A stretch of 11,677 nucleotides of DNA. Source: Candidatus Aenigmatarchaeota archaeon. Lineage in GTDB: Archaea > Aenigmatarchaeota > Aenigmatarchaeia > GW2011-AR5. The stretch spans positions 1 through 11,677 of the forward strand of contig JACQNX010000024.1 of assembly GCA_016202875.1 (NCBI GenBank), given 5' to 3'. The position numbers and the translations under genes are program-made. The notes under the pieces are model-generated. The model did no database searches, had not been told where the DNA came from, and saw nothing but the letters and a program-made list of their open reading frames with translations. Positions 5,885-11,677 of the stretch are shown here, piece after piece (position 1 is the stretch's first letter; the number at the start of each line of letters is the position of its first letter).

Positions 5885-8089
5885 ATGGCAAAAGACAAGA
5901 CAGAGATGATAAAGGAGATAATGCACAGGCCTGCGAATATCAGGAATATAGCTATCGCTGCCCATATTGACCATGGAAAATTTTAGAGAATACCTCTAGA
6001 ATCCAAATAGACAACGCTAACTGACAGCTTAGTCGCGGACGCGGGCATGATCTCAGAAGAGCTTGCTGGAACACAGCTCTTCACGGATTTTGACAAGCAG
6101 GAGCAGGAGAGAGGCATCACTATCTTTGCCGCAAACGTAAGCATGGTGCACGACTTTGAAGGACAGGACTACATCATCAACCTCATAGACACGCCCGGGC
6201 ATGTGGACTTCGGCGGCGACGTGACAAGGGCTATGCGGGCTGTGGATGGCGCAGTAATATTAACAGATGCAGTCGAGGGTGTGATGCCGCAGACTGAGAC
6301 AGTACTGAGGCAAGCGCTGCATGAACGAGTCAAGCCTGTGCTCTTTATCAACAAAGTGGACCGACTCATAAGAGAGCTGAAGCTCACGCCTGAGCAGATG
6401 CAGGAACGTTTTGTTTCAATAATAAGACAAGTCAATCTGCTCATCCAGAAGTATGCGGAAAAGGAATTCGCCGAGCGATGGCTCGTGAAAGTGGAGGACG
6501 GCTCTGTTGCTTTCGGCTCGGGTTACAGGAAATGGGCCATCAGCGTGCCTTACATGAAGCAGCATAATATTTCTTTCAAACAAATAATCGAGCTTTCTTC
6601 CCAGCAGCGGGACAGCGAGCTCGTAAAAATGGCTCCCCTGCACAAGATCGTGCTTAACATGGTTATCAGGCATCTTCCAAATCCTGAAGAAGCGCAGAAG
6701 TACAGGATAAGCAAAATATGGCACGGCGATCTCGAGTCGGATATAGGGAAAAGCATGCTTGCCATGGACGAGAAAGGGCCGCTTGCCATGATCGTCACAA
6801 AAGTGGTGCCAGATCCTCATGCAGGCATAGTGGCGACTGGAAGGATTTTTTCCGGAACACTGAGAAGAGCGCAGGAAGTCAAGCTTATAGGGCAGCACGT
6901 CACGCGGCGCGTGCAGCAGGTTTCGGTCTACAAAGGGCCGCAGAGAATACAGATGGAGGAGATTGTTGCTGGCAATATTGTTGGCGTTGTTGGTTTAACA
7001 GATGCATTTTCTGGCGAGACTGTATGCGAAGCTGAGAGGGAGATAGAGCCATTTGAAGCGATAAAGCATATTTTTGAGCCTGTGGTCACGAAGAGCGTAG
7101 AAGCCAAAGACCCCAAGGATCTGCCAAAACTCATCATGTTCCTGAAACAGGTGAGCAGAGAGGACCCCACACTTGCCGTGAAGATCAATGAAGAGACAGG
7201 GGAGTACCTTATTTCCGGGCTGGGCGAGCTGCACCTGGATGCAAAAGTTGAGCGTCCCCTCAGGGACAAAGATATTGACATCATTGCTTCGCCGCCTATA
7301 GTAATATACCACGAGACTGTGCGGCAGCTGAGCCCTGAAGTTGAAGGCAAATCCTCGAACAAGCACAACAGATTTTATGTCACTATTGAACCGCTGGAGA
7401 AAGAGGTTTACGATGCTATTGCTGCAGGAAAGATAGAAACTGAAAATGTTAAAAAATATCTCAAAAATATCATTCCGAAAATTGTAGAGTATGGCATGGC
7501 GAGGGATGAGGCAAAAAAGATACAGGACATTTACAACCATAACCTGCTCATTGATTCAACAAAGGGTATTCAGTACCTCAATGAAACCATGGAGCTTATA
7601 ATAGAGGCTTTCAGGAATGTCATGAATTCCGGTCCGCTCGCGCATGAACCGTGCTCAGGACTGAAGATAAAGCTCACAGACGCAAAGCTGCACGAAGATG
7701 CTATACACAGGGGGCCGGCACAGGTGCTGCCTGCGATAAGCGACGCAATCAAGCAAGCAATGTTGCATTCAAAACCCACTCTGCTTGAACCGGTGCAGAC
7801 CATCCGCATCGACACGCCTGAAGAAATAATGGGCAGTGCCATGAATCTTGTCCAGAACAAAAGAGGGCAGGTTGTGGATGTCAAGACAGAGCTGGGCGCT
7901 GCAACAATACAGGCAAAGCTGCCTGTGGCAGAGATGATAGGATTTGAGTCGCAACTGAAGAGCAATACAGGCGGCAAGGGCTTTTACTCGCTCATAGACG
8001 TGACATTCGAGAAAATACCTGAAGAGCTGAAGGACCCTACAATCAAGAAGATCCGGCAGCGCAAGGGGCTTGCGGACACGCAGGTCTAA
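5885..8089 (+). CDS. fusA: Elongation factor 2, interrupted in the P-loop
   Basis: The translocation GTPase EF-2. Codons 1-32 (5885-5980) end in HIDHGK. The reading frame then meets 30 extra nt with two TAG codons (5981-6010) and resumes exactly at TTLTDSL (6011). Joined, it is 724 aa, normal for archaea. G motifs are HIDHGK-TT (27-34), RGIT (66-69), DTPGH (92-96) and NKVD (146-149). The diphthamide site is DAIHRG with His at about 598. Domains II to V are complete, and the C-terminus is intact. Unless the extra 30 nt are removed, skipped or an assembly fault, translation from the ATG gives a 33-residue peptide. The first downstream ATG (6047) gives a 680-aa protein without the P-loop, which could not bind GTP normally. 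No second EF-2 is in this window. The lack of any other damage argues that the product is functional. Confidence 0.9.
5981..6010 (+). other. 30-nt insertion between P-loop Lys and Thr codons of EF-2
   Basis: These bases have no counterpart in EF-2. They keep the frame (10 codons) but include TAG at codons 2 and 10. The edges are clear to within 2 nt: three registers restore HGK-TTL. Bases 5980-5988 and 5994-6002 form a 9-bp hairpin (one G-U pair) with loop AATAC, starting right at the 5' junction. I find no bulge-helix-bulge structure in any of the three registers and no matching take-off and landing codons for ribosome bypassing. The nature of the insert is unresolved: novel intron, mini-element, polymorphism or assembly error. 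Confidence 0.85.
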
Positions 8090-8148
8090 TCTGCAAATTC
8101 TCGTATGTGATTTAAAACAGCTTCCGATGTTCTTTCAAGAAAACAAAA

Positions 8149-8158
8149 GTATATATAT
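8149..8158 (+). promoter_or_regulatory. TATA box of the 83-aa gene
   Basis: GTATATATAT preceded by AAACAAAA (BRE-like), centred about 26 nt upstream of the ATG at 8180. This is a strong leaderless-type archaeal promoter. Confidence 0.7.
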
Positions 8159-8179
8159 TTTCATAGTATCTCTATAAGC

Positions 8180-8431
8180 ATGGATAGGGATTGTGATAGA
8201 GGAGGTTGCAGAGACCGTGACGGAGGCCCGGATTATTGCGCATTGCCCGATGGAGTAGATTATAATCCGCGACGCAGATATCTTTTTAGTGAAAATAGTC
8301 CCGGCCCATTTATAGTGGGCCTTGTTGCCATTGGGGCCTACGAACTTGTATCCGAATTGGAAGCCGGAAGCCCCCGACTACATCAAGCTATTGAAAAAGC
8401 CCAAGCTTTGATTGATGTGCTCTTTCGCTGA
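8180..8431 (+). CDS. 83-aa orphan protein with Cys/Asp/Arg-rich head
   Basis: A small protein of unknown family. The N-terminal about 20 residues are extremely rich in Asp, Arg and Gly with three cysteines (positions 5, 10 and 20), which might bind a metal. The middle has a short hydrophobic stretch, FIVGLVAIGAYEL, too short and mixed for a confident membrane helix. The C-terminus is an amphipathic helix (LHQAIEKAQALIDVLF). The start follows a good TATA box at leaderless distance, which is the main support for a real gene. An internal 6-bp GC-rich stem (8303-8308 with 8316-8321) lies in the coding region. It follows EF-2, where EF-1A is commonly found in other archaea. Confidence 0.6.
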   Translation: MDRDCDRGGCRDRDGGPDYCALPDGVDYNPRRRYLFSENSPGPFIVGLVAIGAYELVSELEAGSPRLHQAIEKAQALIDVLFR

Positions 8432-8453
8432 ATTTGTCATGGTTTTTGTGACA

Positions 8454-8478
8454 TTGCAGAACGCGAACAAACGAGTAA
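8454..8478 (+). repeat. 25-bp direct repeat, left copy
   Basis: Matches 8896-8920 at 23 of 25 positions, including the perfect 16-nt core CGAACAAACGAGTAA with its preceding context. Together the copies bracket the promoter and whole coding region of the 114-aa gene. Read in frame both encode LQ-x-x-NKRV. Confidence 0.7.
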
Positions 8479-8493
8479 TGGAATGCAACACGG

Positions 8494-8501
8494 GTTTAAA
8501 C
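8494..8501 (+). promoter_or_regulatory. TATA-like box of the 114-aa gene
   Basis: GTTTAAAC, itself palindromic, centred about 26 nt before the ATG at 8524 with no Shine-Dalgarno between; leaderless layout. Confidence 0.5.
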
Positions 8502-8523
8502 GTTTTCTGCCGCAAAAACTAGC

Positions 8524-8868
8524 ATGGATCACCCCAGTTGGTGGACCTCAAAAGAAATAAATGAACACAACAGGCTGATAAAAGCCCTCGAGAGGGGTCA
8601 CCCCCAAGGCATAGTCAGGGCTTATCTAGACATGGGACAACTCGAAGAAGCAATAGAGTATACTGAGAGAATGGGTCCGCATGGCGCTGTCATACTATGG
8701 GTCGATATGTGCAGGGGTGATATTGCACATAGAGTAGCTCACAAATTCGGGATTGACACGTCTTACGTCAACGGCCTCATAAGACTTAGCAAAAGGAGAT
8801 ATGAGGAGCAAACAAGGCGCGAAAATGCGCGGTATGACGATTCATGGTTCGTTCCTGGCGACTGCTGA
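8524..8868 (+). CDS. 114-aa orphan protein, helical, possibly one TPR-like repeat
   Basis: A soluble 114-residue protein that I do not recognise. Residues about 28-50 (IVRAYLDMGQLEEAIEYTERMG) have the spacing of a tetratricopeptide-type helix pair. It continues with 'GAVILWVDMCRGDIAHRVAH' and 'DTSYVNGLIRLSKRRYEEQT', giving an all-helical protein with a charged C-terminal part. The start is supported by a leaderless-distance TATA-like box. It lies between 25-bp direct repeats, so it could be a small inserted cassette. The TGA stop is followed, in the same frame, by 65 more open codons that encode a RelE-like segment, which is probably chance juxtaposition. Confidence 0.6.
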   Translation: MDHPSWWTSKEINEHNRLIKALERGHPQGIVRAYLDMGQLEEAIEYTERMGPHGAVILWVDMCRGDIAHRVAHKFGIDTSYVNGLIRLSKRRYEEQTRRENARYDDSWFVPGDC

Positions 8869-9066
8869 GCGCATATTCTTGTTCTGTATGAAGAGTTGCA
8901 GAGCCCGAACAAACGAGTAAGAAGAGCTTCTATTCTGCTTCTGGAAGGACTGGAAGATACTTTCAGAATCCGTCTGGGAAAAATCAGAATAGTCTATACG
9001 ATTTTATGGGGAGAGAAAGCAATAATAGTCTCAAGAATTGAAAAGAGGGGCACTGTTTTCGATTAG
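8869..9066 (+). pseudogene. RelE/ParE-type toxin remnant
   Basis: An open frame after the TGA at 8866-8868 and ending in TAG at 9064-9066. Its last about 40 residues, LLEGLEDTFRIRLGKIRIVY then an Ile-rich strand and RIEKRGTVFD, match the C-terminal half of RelE/ParE-family toxins. Those are ribosome-dependent mRNA endonucleases, or gyrase poisons in the ParE branch, with the hallmark pattern G-LxD-xxRIRVGxYRIVY...RIxKRxxVY. The N-terminal half of a normal 85-90-aa toxin is missing and there is no ATG in frame, only ATT, CTG or TTG. It is most likely truncated. The 25-bp repeat at 8896-8920 lies at its 5' end, possibly the rearrangement point. Confidence 0.65.
8896..8920 (+). repeat. 25-bp direct repeat, right copy
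   Basis: Second copy of the repeat at 8454-8478, with mismatches only at two positions in the first third. It lies at the 5' edge of the RelE-like remnant. Confidence 0.7.
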
Positions 9067-9233
9067 CTAAAGCGTATCGTTTGCCTTTTTCTGTATTCGT
9101 CCAAAGCTTCCTTGACGGCTTTTTTGTCTTCTTTAGTTGCCTTTTCGCTTTTGAGGATACGCACTTCTATAGAAATGAGCTTTGTCTTAATATCCTCTAT
9201 TTCCTTCAAAAGACCTGCAGTTTGAAATAACAT
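9063..9233 (-). CDS. Small RelB-like antitoxin
   Basis: A 56-residue, charged, helical protein: 'LLKEIEDIKTKLISIEVRIL' is a heptad-like coiled helix, followed by KATKEDKKAVKEALDEYRKR and a short TIRF tail. This layout (long helix, then an acidic/basic helix that wraps the toxin) resembles short archaeal RelB antitoxins, which neutralise RelE. The gene ends tail-to-tail with the RelE remnant, the stop codons overlapping by 2 nt, so it is oriented opposite to a normal relBE operon. It starts at the ATG complement of 9231-9233, just after the end of another small minus-strand frame. Family assignment rests on pattern, not on a conserved motif. Confidence 0.5.
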   Translation of the reverse strand: MLFQTAGLLKEIEDIKTKLISIEVRILKSEKATKEDKKAVKEALDEYRKRQTIRFS

Positions 9234-9238
9234 TTTAA

Positions 9239-9352
9239 TCATTTTCCATCTAAATTAATCTGACAGCCACTGTCTTTTATCGATTTCAGTGCCTTTTGAT
9301 AGAGCGCTTCCAGTTCCTTGTCTGGAAAAGCTCTTTCTGCGACAGGTTGCAT
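9239..9352 (-). CDS. 37-aa minus-strand small protein upstream of the antitoxin
   Basis: A short frame from an ATG (9350-9352) to TGA (9239-9241), ending 5 nt before the antitoxin start, so the two may form one transcript. The peptide has an amphipathic helix (DKELEALYQKALKSIKDSG) and no recognised motif. A purine-rich stretch lies just upstream on this strand. It might be the remnant N-terminal part of a longer antitoxin, separated from the downstream part by a frameshift, since the two frames are so close. Confidence 0.4.
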   Translation of the reverse strand: MQPVAERAFPDKELEALYQKALKSIKDSGCQINLDGK

Positions 9353-9354
9353 AT

Positions 9355-9384
9355 TCTCACTCTCTTACTCTCATTCTCTTATTT
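9355..9384 (+). repeat. Pyrimidine-rich 8-nt tandem microrepeat
   Basis: TCTCTTAC, TCTCATTC and TCTTATTT follow each other at 9361-9384, preceded by a partial TCTCAC unit. It sits between the divergent starts of the minus-strand pair and the plus-strand gene at 9459, where it could be regulatory or a slippage tract. Confidence 0.4.
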
Positions 9385-9400
9385 ACTTATTCCTGAATAC

Positions 9401-9408
9401 ATATATAA
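9401..9408 (+). promoter_or_regulatory. TATA box of the 75-aa membrane gene
   Basis: ATATATAA at 9401-9408 predicts transcription from about 9430, inside the region upstream of the ATG at 9459. This supports that start over an earlier in-frame ATG at 9318, which would lie upstream of the promoter. Confidence 0.6.
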
Positions 9409-9458
9409 AACCTCTAACTCCTTCTCAAGCTTATAAGAGTTGTGTTTATAGGAAAAAT

Positions 9459-9686
9459 ATGTCACCAAGAGAATATACGAATTCGTGGAATGATCTAAGA
9501 AATCATCCAATAAGAACAGCTATTTGGTGTGGTTTAGCAGCGTTTACAGTGGTAACTGTTGGGCTATTAGCAACAAGAAGAAAAGAGGATGGATACAAAA
9601 CCGATGATCCAATGCACCCTTATCCAGGAGTAACAGAGCGTGATTTGCGAGCCATCATTGAGATTGCTAACATATCATTACATTAG
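9459..9686 (+). CDS. 75-aa single-span membrane protein, unknown
   Basis: A small protein with one membrane helix at about residues 19-40 (RTAIWCGLAAFTVVTVGLLA), followed by a basic stop-transfer cluster TRRKE. This predicts the N-terminus outside and the soluble C-terminal half (DDPMHPYPGVTERDLRAIIE) inside, by the positive-inside rule. The in-frame extension back to 9318 is rejected: it is Ser/Tyr/Leu-rich low-complexity sequence over a microrepeat and the promoter lies within it. No family recognised. It lies between toxin-antitoxin debris and an insertion-sequence transposase, thus in accessory DNA. Confidence 0.55.
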   Translation: MSPREYTNSWNDLRNHPIRTAIWCGLAAFTVVTVGLLATRRKEDGYKTDDPMHPYPGVTERDLRAIIEIANISLH

Positions 9687-9739
9687 AAATTAGCTTTTGT
9701 AATCGTCTCCAAAAATTTTGCACGTTTTATCATAAAAAG

Positions 9740-10582
9740 TCATGGTGTCTGGTCTGGAACTTTTTTTATTCCAACCCGTTCTGCATTTGTCTTGTTTCTT
9801 TTTCTGTCACGCTTGACAAAGTTGTGATGAGTTGTCCATCCGTCAATAATGTCATTACCAGACTCAAAGCTGCCAAAGCCTCGCATAGTTTTGTACCGCG
9901 CATTGAACTCACTGTTTGTGCTTTCTGTTGAATTGTTGTTATGCTTGTGCCAGAAGCCTTTTGATGTTTGATCGTCAGCGTCAGGAAAACATTTTGCGAT
10001 TTTCTTCGGATAGCCTTTGTATCCGTCATGTGTTACTGATTTTGGATTTCCAGATTTTTTCGCCTTGCGAAAAAGCTTGCCAGCATTGCTGGCTTTCCTG
10101 TTGTCTGACAAAACAGTGCTTATCACAAAACCCCGTTTTTTGTCCTTTACAAGCCACAAATAACCCTTTTTGCCCTTTACTTTCACAAACTTCTCGTCAA
10201 CACTCCATTTGCCAGACAAATTAGGACGCTTCATGCTTGTAAATTTTTCTACTCGCTTTGAATATTTTCGTGTCCATAACAATATGCACACATCGGATAC
10301 GCTTACGCCAAAAAGTCTCCATAGCACCCATGCGGTCTCACGAAAAGAAATTCCTGAATAGTAAAGTTCTATTCCAGCTGAGACAATTTCTTCATGATTC
10401 TTCATTTTCCAGAATCCGTCATCTGGTGTTGTAAAAGAACCACATCTCTCACATTGGTAATATTTTTTGTCACCTAATTTGTTGTGACGAGTTGCGCGAT
10501 ACTTTGTTTTTGTATAATGACATTCATGACACATTACAAAATCAAGTTCTGGCATATCAACACTCAATAAACATACACTCAT
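9740..10582 (-). CDS. IS6/IS240-like DDE transposase
   Basis: A 280-residue transposase that cuts and joins DNA with an RNase H-like DDE domain. A zinc ribbon (Cys18, Cys21, Cys44, Cys47) opens the protein; a helix-turn-helix-like region follows at about 62-105 (GISFRETAWVLWRLFGVSVS). The catalytic domain has WSVDEKFVKVKGKKGYLW (first Asp129), SVTHDGYKGYP (second Asp186) and NNNSTESTNSEF (Glu220, or Glu225). It ends with the 'KTMRGFGSFES' pattern seen in IS6/IS240 relatives. Full length with no stops, so it may be active. An internal start at Met10 is possible. IS1595-type elements also have a zinc ribbon, but the catalytic spacing looks more like IS6. Confidence 0.85.
   Translation of the reverse strand: MSVCLLSVDMPELDFVMCHECHYTKTKYRATRHNKLGDKKYYQCERCGSFTTPDDGFWKMKNHEEIVSAGIELYYSGISFRETAWVLWRLFGVSVSDVCILLWTRKYSKRVEKFTSMKRPNLSGKWSVDEKFVKVKGKKGYLWLVKDKKRGFVISTVLSDNRKASNAGKLFRKAKKSGNPKSVTHDGYKGYPKKIAKCFPDADDQTSKGFWHKHNNNSTESTNSEFNARYKTMRGFGSFESGNDIIDGWTTHHNFVKRDRKRNKTNAERVGIKKVPDQTP
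9740..10582 (-). mobile_element. Insertion sequence, ends not resolved
   Basis: The transposase gene marks an insertion sequence. I compared 9687-9760 with the reverse complement of 10583-10667 and found no convincing terminal inverted repeat or target duplication, so only the coding part is given. The true ends should lie within about 100 nt on each side. Confidence 0.6.
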
Positions 10583-10635
10583 GTTTGTATTAATGTGCTT
10601 CGCTAATATTTATTTGTTACGAAGACTTAGCAATC

Positions 10636-10659
10636 TCTTATAATAGCGTATAAAGGAGG
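10636..10659 (+). promoter_or_regulatory. Promoter-like box and strong RBS of the 163-aa gene
   Basis: CTTATAATA at 10637-10645 is TATA-like. GGAGG at 10655-10659 lies 8 nt before the ATG at 10668. Because the TATA is close, transcripts from a box farther upstream, such as the AT-rich 10602-10615 next to the insertion sequence, would be needed to include the RBS. The gene may thus be read from the insertion-sequence side. Confidence 0.4.
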
Positions 10660-10667
10660 CAATAAAA

Positions 10668-11159
10668 ATGAAAAAGTTAGAAAGAATTGCAGATGGTCTT
10701 TACGTTAGCGATGCTACTAGAGCACTTCCTTTTAGACTTGCAGAAGATGTATTTGCAAACTATTATATGCCATTACGACCAGGGTCTTTTGAAACTAATT
10801 ATATTGGTACAATACTTGTTGAAGCTGCAAGAAAAGAAGGTCAGTGGGTTGGTATGTCTATTGAAAAGTTAACAAGCCAGATGGCTGAAGAATTTGTAGC
10901 ATTTGGTAAAGGAACGCAATATGAAGCGCCGACACAACCACTGCCTGAAGAAGAAACGGAAAGACGGGCGCAAAGAGCATCTAGACTTTCATCACATATG
11001 TTAGATCCAAAAACAGCAACTTCTCAAATACTAGAAATGCAGTCCAATGGGTACCTTGACATTGTTGAACAAGGAAGACAACTTGTTTTTTTACCAACAC
11101 GAGAGTTTGTTGGTGCTGTGTATAATTTTGTTCCTGGCAGCAAAAGCGGCTATAATTAG
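10668..11159 (+). CDS. 163-aa orphan protein, possible winged-helix fold
   Basis: A soluble 163-residue protein with no recognised family. The N-terminal part includes FANYYMPLRPGSF and YIGTILVEAARKEG; the middle is a charged, Pro/Glu/Arg-rich linker (PLPEEETERRAQRASR). The C-terminal third ('ATSQILEMQSNGYLDIVEQG' then RQLVFLPTREF) looks like a recognition helix followed by a beta wing, so a DNA-binding role is possible but unproven. It has a strong Shine-Dalgarno. Its base composition is more AT-rich than the str-region genes. It lies just behind the transposase and overlaps the convergent surface-protein gene by 69 nt, all signs of an accessory, recently placed gene. Confidence 0.65.
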   Translation: MKKLERIADGLYVSDATRALPFRLAEDVFANYYMPLRPGSFETNYIGTILVEAARKEGQWVGMSIEKLTSQMAEEFVAFGKGTQYEAPTQPLPEEETERRAQRASRLSSHMLDPKTATSQILEMQSNGYLDIVEQGRQLVFLPTREFVGAVYNFVPGSKSGYN

Positions 11160-11677
11160 GGCTATTACGATGGCAGCCATGAGGACAATATTGATGTTTT
11201 CTGTTTCAGCTGCCTCGGGCTCCTGCCTCTCAGCCTCCTTCTTGCCTGCTTCCTCCTCCAGTTCACAGCTGCTTAGAGGTCTCCACCCCGCAGGCACGTC
11301 GCAGGGCGTTTTGTACTCCAGGCAATGTGTCCCATTAGTCGCAGGCGTGTTGACCTGTATGCATATGCGTGGCTCTGTCCTGTTTGTTTTCGTTGCTGTT
11401 TCTGGCTCTTTCGCTGGTTCTGGCGCGCCTGCTATCGCAAAGACCGAGAAGTGTGTTGTGGCCGCAGCATAAAGGTAAGAATCTGCGCTGTCTTGTATGA
11501 GATTAGTCTCAAGAGCAAGCCATGTATTGTTGTCCTGCCTGAACAATTTCACAGTTGTGCTGTTGATACTGTTCGTGGCAATCCAGGTTTTTGGCACATG
11601 GAACGTTATTGTGGCTGAGCTGAAAGCTGGCGTGAAGTCTCTGGGCGTCATAGAAATAAACTGGTAGACAATGCCAG
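11091..11677 (-). CDS. PGF-pre-PGF domain surface protein, C-terminal part
   Basis: The C-terminal about 195 residues of a protein that starts beyond the right edge. The pattern VYQFISMTPRDFTPAF, ATITFHVPKTWI and TTVKLFRQDNNTW, then a Tyr-rich strand and FSVFAIAG is the PGF-pre-PGF domain. That domain is found near the C-terminus of archaeal secreted or cell-surface proteins. After it comes a Glu/Thr-rich linker, a short segment with four cysteines (RICIQVNTP to LSSCE), a charged Glu/Lys stretch, one membrane helix (NIVLMAAIVIALIIAAF) and a basic stop-transfer AARNK. The helix probably anchors it with the large part outside. The final IIHSTNKLSCW tail overlaps the convergent 163-aa gene and looks atypical, perhaps replaced by a rearrangement. 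Confidence 0.85.
   Translation of the reverse strand, partial: GIVYQFISMTPRDFTPAFSSATITFHVPKTWIATNSINSTTVKLFRQDNNTWLALETNLIQDSADSYLYAAATTHFSVFAIAGAPEPAKEPETATKTNRTEPRICIQVNTPATNGTHCLEYKTPCDVPAGWRPLSSCELEEEAGKKEAERQEPEAAETENINIVLMAAIVIALIIAAFAARNKIIHSTNKLSCW

Noticed and set aside
5981..6010. Read-through of TAG as pyrrolysine in EF-2
   Set aside because: TAG ends many genes here (the 95-aa, NusA-like, 212-aa, 97-aa and 163-aa genes), so it is a normal stop. A 10-residue insert between K and T would also destroy the P-loop.
5981..6010. EF-2 insert as the residue of an intein
   Set aside because: The position fits, but the insert begins with Phe rather than Cys/Ser and does not end in Asn. 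No splicing block is present.
5978..6013. Archaeal bulge-helix-bulge intron
   Set aside because: In all three registers that restore HGK-TTL, the four bases after the 5' bulge do not pair with the four bases after the 3' bulge, so no canonical motif exists. A relaxed motif was not excluded.
5975..6013. T4 gene 60 type ribosomal bypass
   Set aside because: To resume at ACA (6011) the landing codon would be TAG, which does not match the take-off codon AAA or GGA. The AAA at 6005-6007 would land one codon too early, before the TAG.
6169..7977. Long minus-strand and alternate-frame ORFs within EF-2
   Set aside because: They are antisense shadows of a strongly conserved gene, with Ser/Cys-rich composition and no expression signals.
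8866..9066. TGA read-through joining the 114-aa gene to the RelE-like frame
   Set aside because: The frames agree, but no selenocysteine-type element was recognised, and the RelE part looks like an independent truncated gene next to a repeat.
9318..9458. N-terminal extension of the 75-aa membrane gene
   Set aside because: The region contains a microrepeat and a TATA box and reads as low-complexity Ser/Tyr/Leu sequence; the ATG at 9459 is the better start.
9687..10667. Terminal inverted repeats of the insertion sequence
   Set aside because: Only short scattered matches such as GCAC-TT were found between the two flanks, no better than expected by chance.

Overview
The window is archaeal. It carries part of the archaeal 'str' ribosomal gene string in the usual order: ribosomal protein L30e (eL30), the two-KH archaeal NusA-like factor, S12 (uS12), S7 (uS7) and elongation factor 2. 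EF-2 has the His-Arg-Gly diphthamide site. Many genes have an archaeal TATA box centred about 26 nt upstream of a start codon that needs no leader, and the right edge holds a PGF-pre-PGF surface-protein domain. Short core proteins (L30e is only 77 aa) and many small orphan genes suggest a small-genome, DPANN-like lineage. That placement is inference.

Layout. 1-142: two adjacent long palindromes in front of L30e. 143-5182: translation genes separated by unknown small or membrane genes (95, 212 and 128 aa), with a 21-codon mini-ORF overlapping the nusA start. S12 has a structured leader and is split by a 511-aa intein with a LAGLIDADG homing endonuclease. 5278-5571: an orphan gene. 5546-5812 (minus): a probable decayed frame. 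5885-8089: EF-2, interrupted between the Lys and Thr codons of its P-loop by an extra 30 nt with two in-frame TAG codons and a hairpin. 8180-8868: two orphan genes with leaderless-type promoters. The second is bracketed by 25-bp direct repeats. 8869-9352: a RelE-like toxin remnant facing a small RelB-like antitoxin gene. 9459-9686: a small membrane protein. 9740-10582: an IS6/IS240-like DDE transposase. 10668-11159: an orphan gene with a strong ribosome binding site. Its 3' end overlaps, on the opposite strand, the end of a PGF-pre-PGF surface protein that runs off the window.

The left two thirds serve translation: L30e, S12 and S7 are ribosomal parts, NusA-like is an RNA-binding transcription factor, and EF-2 moves the ribosome. 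The two most notable items hit the most conserved points of this machinery: an intein three residues after the S12 decoding loop, and a 30-nt interruption inside the EF-2 GTP-binding loop. The right third is accessory DNA (toxin-antitoxin debris, transposase, orphan genes). No tRNA, rRNA or CRISPR array was recognised. Apart from 5580-5884, discussed under the decayed frame and EF-2 promoter, no long stretch is left unexplained.
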